From positions 1 through 21,576 of the forward strand of contig OUQQ01000333.1 of the NCBI GenBank assembly GCA_900404475.1: a stretch of 21,576 nt of DNA, written 5' to 3'. This DNA comes from Spongospora subterranea (Eukaryota; Endomyxa; Phytomyxea; Plasmodiophorida; Plasmodiophoridae). The notes under the pieces were generated by a model. That model did no database searches and was not told where the DNA came from. It saw only the letters and a list, made by a program, of their open reading frames with translations. The translations under genes and the position numbers were made by a program. Shown here in pieces: positions 17,563 through 21,576 of this stretch (position 1 is its first letter; each line of letters opens with the position of its first letter).

Positions 17563-18441
17563 CTATAAAATATCAAATAACTTTAACCCGACAATCAACG
17601 CTGCGATGGCGATGAGTAAAATCAGGACCAGAGCGAAGGGGTACTTGAACGCGTACAGGTCGGCCAAATGCCGAAGATACAGGAATATGACCTTCCCTGT
17701 TAATTTGCTCTCGCCGTGTAGCCGTACACCGAAATTGATTGGAACTTCAGCGTGATCTTGAACATTGCATTTGACGAACAGCTCTAGGGCGATCTTGAAC
17801 CCAATCGGGTTGATGTGCGCCGCCCGTCTATAGACCGCCGCCGGCAGGCCAAAGAACCCGGTCATGGGATCAGTCAACGCACTCAGTTTTCGGGCCATCA
17901 TTCGAGCCCCGCTGGACACCACTTTCCTGTACATGGGCCAGTTTTTATCGACTGCAAATCCTTCACCAGCATAGCGAGTCCCAATGACAAACTCGGCGCC
18001 ACGCTTTGCCGGGTCGATGGCGTCGATCAGCTCGGGAACGCTTTCAGGAGGGTGCTGAAGATCGGCATCCATGCATAGAAGAAGCTCGCCTTTTGCCTGA
18101 ACGCGAGTCGTTAAACAAACGTGGACCGCAACTACAAAAATATCGGGACAAAGTACCTCGTTGAACCCTCGAAGAACGGCACTGCTTAACCCACGTTCGT
18201 CAGTTCTGACAATGATTCGTACTCGATACCCTTCATCGACGAGTCCACTGACTGCTTCAACCGAACCGTCATTGGAATTGTCGTCGACGACGATGATTTC
18301 GGTTGACTGCGAACGCGCACCGAGGCCAGCGAACACACGCCTGATCAACTCGGGAATATTCGCCGCTTCGCGGTAGGTCGGGACGATAATCGACGTCTCG
18401 ATTTTCGCGTCTGGGGACGGTCTGGTGCGGTTTCGTGACAT
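17563..18441 (-). CDS. DPM1: dolichyl-phosphate beta-D-mannosyltransferase
   Basis: Exons are 18157-18441 and 17563-18096, 272 aa. The enzyme moves mannose from GDP-mannose to dolichyl phosphate on the cytosolic ER face, for N-glycans, GPI anchors and O-mannosylation. The GT2 family fold is clear: ETSIIVPTYREAANIPELI, EIIVVDDNSNDGS, the DxD motif in LCMDADLQHPPE, then EFVIGTRY and LTDPMTGFFGLP. The last 30 residues form a membrane helix (FALVLILLIAIAALIVGL), as in the yeast-type single-subunit enzyme rather than the human DPM1, which needs DPM2/3. The 60-nt intron (18097-18156, GTACTT..TTCAG) is a multiple of three without stops; unspliced it would add 20 residues between GFNE and AKGE. The ATG at 18441 is 157 bp from the AAR2 stop. 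Confidence 0.95.
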   Translation of the reverse strand: MSRNRTRPSPDAKIETSIIVPTYREAANIPELIRRVFAGLGARSQSTEIIVVDDNSNDGSVEAVSGLVDEGYRVRIIVRTDERGLSSAVLRGFNEVLCPDIFVVAVHVCLTTRVQAKGELLLCMDADLQHPPESVPELIDAIDPAKRGAEFVIGTRYAGEGFAVDKNWPMYRKVVSSGARMMARKLSALTDPMTGFFGLPAAVYRRAAHINPIGFKIALELFVKCNVQDHAEVPINFGVRLHGESKLTGKVIFLYLRHLADLYAFKYPFALVLILLIAIAALIVGLKLFDIL

Positions 18442-18598
18442 ATTGCCAAGTGATTGTGGCGCCGTTTCGGCGAAAATCTAAGTGGATCTACGGAGTTCGG
18501 CCCTTGATAAACGGTCAATAAATTTATGATTTTGATGATGCTTTTGATAAAAAATCGTTTTTGTTTATAAATAGCTTTTCATTTGAAGAAAGGGGACA

Positions 18599-19698
18599 TT
18601 ATAATTCGACAATTGCAGGGGCGTCTTCATCATCGGGATCGAAACGGCCATCGTCGTTCAGGATGGGCTCGGTAGAGAACAGACAATGGAATTTGGACTC
18701 AACTGCCAAGCGAAATTGTTGGAGACGATCTTTGAGCCCGGTGTCTTGGCCCAGTTCGAAGAGATCAGAAAGAGAGCGATGCAGAAAGTTATTGGACGTC
18801 AGCTCGACTGTGAAAAACTCGGCGGGAGCTTGATCAACTTGTGCACGCAATGTGTCTGAATTACGATCAACAACCAATTTCGAAACGGGAAATGGGGCGA
18901 GCTACCAATAAAGTCTGCGAAGAACTGGGAATGAGCACAAAGAGCCCTCTCACATGAGCAAAGTAATCGAATCAAAGTTTTCCATTGATCGAAAGCGTCG
19001 AACGACTGACCAAGCACGAAAGCAACGAACGCGAACTGAAGCTCACCGAGCACGAGGGCTTCATTACCGGCAAACCGTTTGGCGATTAGTTCCTCAAATT
19101 GCGAGGACCTATCAAGGTTGACGGCTGTAACTTTTCCTGGTTCATGAACCGTCCTAGGCAACGCCAAATCCGTGAAATAAGTTCGCGAGACGTCTGTCGT
19201 CGACTCCTCGCCACCTGGTGCAGTCGACGAAACGATCAGGGAATTTATTGGCGCCAATCTAGCGATTGTTCTTGAATCAATATGGTTCGACAGCGCCGTC
19301 CAAGATTGAAGAATGTCCATTGGATACCGCCCAAGATTATAGTCGAAATCATGTTGTCTCACGCCTAAACAGCGATCAAAACTTGCGAAAAAAAATGATC
19401 CCACAGTATCAAACAATCTACCATTGCGATATCTGTCAATTTCTTCAATATCTGTTAGCGGTAGAATCTGTTCGGTGAAAGTCGACCATCGTCCGACCCA
19501 GACGTGGTCATCACGGGCGACGTACAGGAACAGGCCGGATACCAGCGCGCCATCATCATCGGAGCTCGCAAAATACAAGTAGTGTGCTCCAGGCGGGACA
19601 CCTGTTATGCCCTGGAATCGGTCGCCCACCTTCCAGCTGTTCAGATCAATGCCGACCTGGGTTCCAGCGGGAACGTCCAGACAGAGAACAGTTGCCAT
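18599..19698 (-). CDS. AAR2: AAR2, U5 snRNP assembly factor
   Basis: Exons are 19422-19698, 18906-19364 and 18599-18855, 330 aa. AAR2 holds PRP8 in the immature cytoplasmic U5 snRNP and is replaced by BRR2 in the nucleus. Family marks: VPAGTQVGIDLNSWKVGDRF near the N-terminus, VPPGAHYLYFAS, the YNLGRYPMDILQSW segment, then VLGELQFAFVAFVLGQSFDA with FDQWKTLIRLLCSCE, and the C-terminal SNNFLHRSL and APAIVEL. The ATG at 19698 is preferred; a TTG 21 nt upstream is the only longer option. Intron 1 (19365-19421, 57 nt) is in frame and stop-free, but removing it gives the family spacing before LGRYP. Intron 2 (18856-18905, 50 nt, phase 1) is required to reach the C-terminus. Confidence 0.94.
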
Positions 19699-19720
19699 GT
19701 AACGTGAAGAACCCGACAAG

Positions 19721-20056
19721 TCACGGACATTCGCTCAACAGAAGACTCAAATCGCCATCGGGCAATACACTGAACTCAGACTCGTCGACGGTCGTGTGAG
19801 CATGATGAGGGCATGAGGAAAATGTGCTAGTTGTTTTGTTAGCTGGAGAGTGATTATACTTGAAAAGAGGACGACACCCACAATAATCACGGTATTGAGA
19901 ACGGTTTGAAAAGGAAGAGGCAATATGCACCTGATTCTCTTCGGATATGATGTTCGCAAGCTCATGCCGCGTCGCAATTCCCATGTCATTCCTCGAATGC
20001 GCTTTGTTGGGATGGCACCCCTGGAACAATTGAAATTTTGTACGCAATGGCAACAC
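19721..20056 (-). CDS. small ORF just upstream of AAR2, uncertain
   Basis: A frame of 111 codons begins with a non-ATG codon; the first ATG gives a start near residue 25 (MGIATRHELANIISEENQ). It ends TTVDESEFSVLPDGDLSLL, which is protein-like, 22 bp before the AAR2 ATG on the same strand. A second overlapping frame (19747-19989) encodes a hydrophobic helix (TVLNTVIIVGVVLFSSIITL). One may be an exon of a small gene, or both may be chance. An in-frame 78-nt GTGCAT..CAAG segment could be an intron. If not a gene, this is the AAR2 promoter and leader. Confidence 0.3.
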   Translation of the reverse strand: MLPLRTKFQLFQGCHPNKAHSRNDMGIATRHELANIISEENQVHIASSFSNRSQYRDYCGCRPLFKYNHSPANKTTSTFSSCPHHAHTTVDESEFSVLPDGDLSLLLSECP

Positions 20057-20240
20057 AGACGAGCAAATTAAGGTACAGAACTACTATTACCTGGTCTATT
20101 AAGAGGGGGGCCCTCCATCGGAACGCACCTGGGAGGCCTTGCAGCAGACTCCCACCGCCTACGTAGGGCCATTATGCAAATCCATCACCGATGTCCAGAC
20201 AAGCCGAGTTCGGGGCCTAGAGCCCAAGCCAAACGGTTGA
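20049..20240 (+). pseudogene. broken chromodomain fragment, retrotransposon type
   Basis: The frame reads DEQIKVQNYYYLVY, a TAA stop at 20100-20102, then EGGPPSERTWEALQQTPTAY to a TGA at 20238-20240. YYYLVY, a short gap, then PPSERTWE is the core of the chromodomain found at the C-terminus of chromovirus (Ty3/gypsy) integrases and in some host proteins. The stop falls where the family has an aromatic residue. No integrase, reverse transcriptase or LTR is visible in the flanks, so this is a solitary decayed piece. An alternative frame through the same bases (20072-20330) is also open, which lowers confidence. Confidence 0.45.
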
Positions 20241-20570
20241 GATCTTTAGCCCGTAGTTCACGAAAAATAGGGAGATTTGTGTCTGTGCATGTTCCGAGCG
20301 GATTATGTTCAAGAGGATACAAGTTCTGTGGCCAGTGAAGGTGACACACCGTATATTCGGCAGTCAGGTGCGGTTCAATAAAGGACGATTGCTGACGAGA
20401 CCAGCCTGGCAAATGCGGCGGGACAAGGTGCTGAAATCACAAGATCTCATCCAGGATACGCAGACTGCGCCCAAAAATTCTGAATACAAATCTACATGAT
20501 TGGTTTTATTGTACACACGACGATAAGATTGGATAGAAGGGGTAATTCTGGCTCCTGGCTCTTGATTTCA

Positions 20571-21110
20571 GCAGTTTCCATCTGTAATTTGATATCCTGT
20601 GTGTGTTCGTCCTTTACATTGTACCTGGCTGAAGATCCAGACGTTCTGTCTTTTTTTATTGTTGGCGAGTGGCGCCCTGACCGAATTGCTCCAGAGCGAC
20701 TTGGCATCAATCTCACTCATTGCTTTGAACCAGAGGGCGATTCGCTCTTCATTGTAAAACTACGACGAAAAAACGGGCTCGGTTCGATTTAAAGGTCATT
20801 CGGGAACGCCTGAAACCCGTCGCTTTGGTCGGATTCATCACAACCAATATAACTCGCGCGAATAAACCATATCGCGTTGATACGATAGCAATGGGGTCAA
20901 ATACACGGCGACATTGTTGAACAGAGCCCGATCACGGCAACCGTTAATCAAACGTCTGGTATCGAGATCGCAACTCCTCATGGAATTTGGATCACATTAT
21001 GCCCTGGAACATTAATAATCAGCAAACAATGGTGTTCTTCAACGGGGTCAAACGTCCACCACCCGTTTCTTCTTATTCAAGGACCTTACTCCGAAATCAA
21101 ATCATCATAA
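20571..21110 (+). CDS. unidentified gene with an interrupted reading frame
   Basis: Three consecutive stretches look coding. The first, to about 20753, reads TLYLAEDPDVLSFFIVGEW and RLGINLTHCFEPEGDSLFI. The second, from 20795 after a possible 41-nt intron (20754-20794, GTAAAA..TAAAG), reads VIRERLKPVALVGFITTN and ANKPYRVDTIAMG. The third, from 20895, reads QIHGDIVEQSPITATVNQTS, GIEIATPHGIWITLCPG and HHPFLLIQGPYSEI to a TAA at 21108. The second and third are one base out of register at a run of four G (20893-20896). Alternatively a 61-nt intron inside the second stretch (GTCGGA..GATAG, ending at 20887) joins them. The start is not found; an acceptor at 20570 is likely and upstream exons are unknown. 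I do not recognise the family. Confidence 0.45.
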
Positions 21111-21296
21111 GGTGTTCAGATCGTCCCCCAATATTGTGGGCCATAACTAATCAACGACTGCCTGTTTTCTGTATCTATCGGTGAATAATCCCTTTAATGC
21201 GATCGGCAGATATCAATATGGGTCTATTAATATCGCGATCAAGGCCCAAATCGGGTGTCGACCGAATTCGGTGAACCTCATTGGCCTATATTGAAG

Positions 21297-21576
21297 ATGA
21301 AAGGGCGTTATCACATCCCAGTCGTTGTGTTGGTGATCACTCTGGCCGTGAGTAGCGCCATGATCTCGCCCCAGTTGTCGTCGGGCGCTAATGAGAAGGC
21401 GTTCGACGATCGTTTTAGGCAAGGCCGTTTGACTGAAACCGCAGCCAACGAGGGGCGAACTGATTCCAGTTCGCTTCGTCGGCAAGAAGACCATGTGGGC
21501 AAGATCGGGACGTCGGAGAACTCGGCGACGATCGCGTCCAATGCGCTGGACGAAGCTGGACTGTCGTCAGTGTCGT
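21297..21576 (+). CDS. secreted protein, 5' part only (runs off the right edge)
   Basis: An ATG at 21297 opens a frame that continues without a stop to the window end (93 codons). The N-terminus is a typical signal peptide: KGRYH, a hydrophobic core IPVVVLVITLAVSSAM, and a likely cleavage near SSA. The mature part is polar and low-complexity (FDDRFRQGRLTETAANEGR, then SSLRRQEDHVGKI and SATIASNALDEAGLSSVS) with no cysteine so far. Codon use is GC-rich at third positions, like the EGF protein gene. No family is recognised, and no RxLR-dEER pair is present. The minus-strand frames opposite are shadows. Confidence 0.6.
   Translation, partial: MKGRYHIPVVVLVITLAVSSAMISPQLSSGANEKAFDDRFRQGRLTETAANEGRTDSSSLRRQEDHVGKIGTSENSATIASNALDEAGLSSVS

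Noticed and set aside
17563..18441. 292-aa reading of DPM1 without an intron
   Set aside because: The 20 residues encoded by 18097-18156 interrupt the conserved GFNE-AKGELLLCMDAD segment and are bounded by good GT and CAG sites.
1..21576. tRNA, rRNA, snRNA or CRISPR features
   Set aside because: I scanned for tRNA B-box like sequences, rRNA-like blocks and regularly spaced repeats and found none convincing; an Infernal/tRNAscan run would settle it.

Overview
The window looks like nuclear DNA from a compact unicellular eukaryote. Six conserved single-copy eukaryotic genes can be read here, and most are cut by very short GT-AG introns, usually 47-60 nt. Genes lie on both strands with gaps of about 90-220 bp between several of them. 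A protist such as a rhizarian or stramenopile would fit, but this is a guess: nothing in the window fixes the lineage. There is no prokaryotic operon structure, tRNA, rRNA or CRISPR array.

Layout. 1-1665: the 3' end of an unidentified plus-strand gene, a possible minus-strand secreted protein, and a promoter-like stretch with inverted repeats. 1666-2499 (+): DRE2/CIAPIN1, a cytosolic Fe-S assembly protein. 2593-4783 (-): a ten-exon peroxisomal processing protease of the TYSND1/DEG15 type with a C-terminal AKL signal, in which the catalytic His reads as Gln. 4784-8500: an accessory region with a foldback (MITE-like) element, an acidic Myb/SANT-like protein with a 66-bp tandem repeat, a frame-broken pseudogene and fragments. 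8871-11402 (+): a small possibly DUF3846-like protein, a type II membrane protein with EGF/laminin-like modules, and an unrecognised basic protein. 11403-12857: only weak small ORFs.

12858-19698 is a dense housekeeping block: Cactin (10 exons, +), a ROK1/DDX52 DEAD-box helicase (7 exons, +), dolichyl-phosphate mannosyltransferase DPM1 (2 exons, -) and the U5 snRNP factor AAR2 (3 exons, -). Cactin and AAR2 are splicing factors and ROK1 acts in 40S ribosome biogenesis; I see no sign that they are co-regulated. 19700-21576: a small minus-strand ORF, a broken chromodomain fragment of retrotransposon type, a plus-strand gene whose reading frame is interrupted, and the 5' end of a secreted protein that runs off the right edge.

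I found no obvious new multi-gene system. The best leads are the His-to-Gln protease, the unusual 258-nt open intron in the ROK1 gene, the stop-free 3n introns, and the foldback and degenerate elements between 4.9 and 8.0 kb. All exon models come from reading splice sites and family conservation by eye; no alignment was run.
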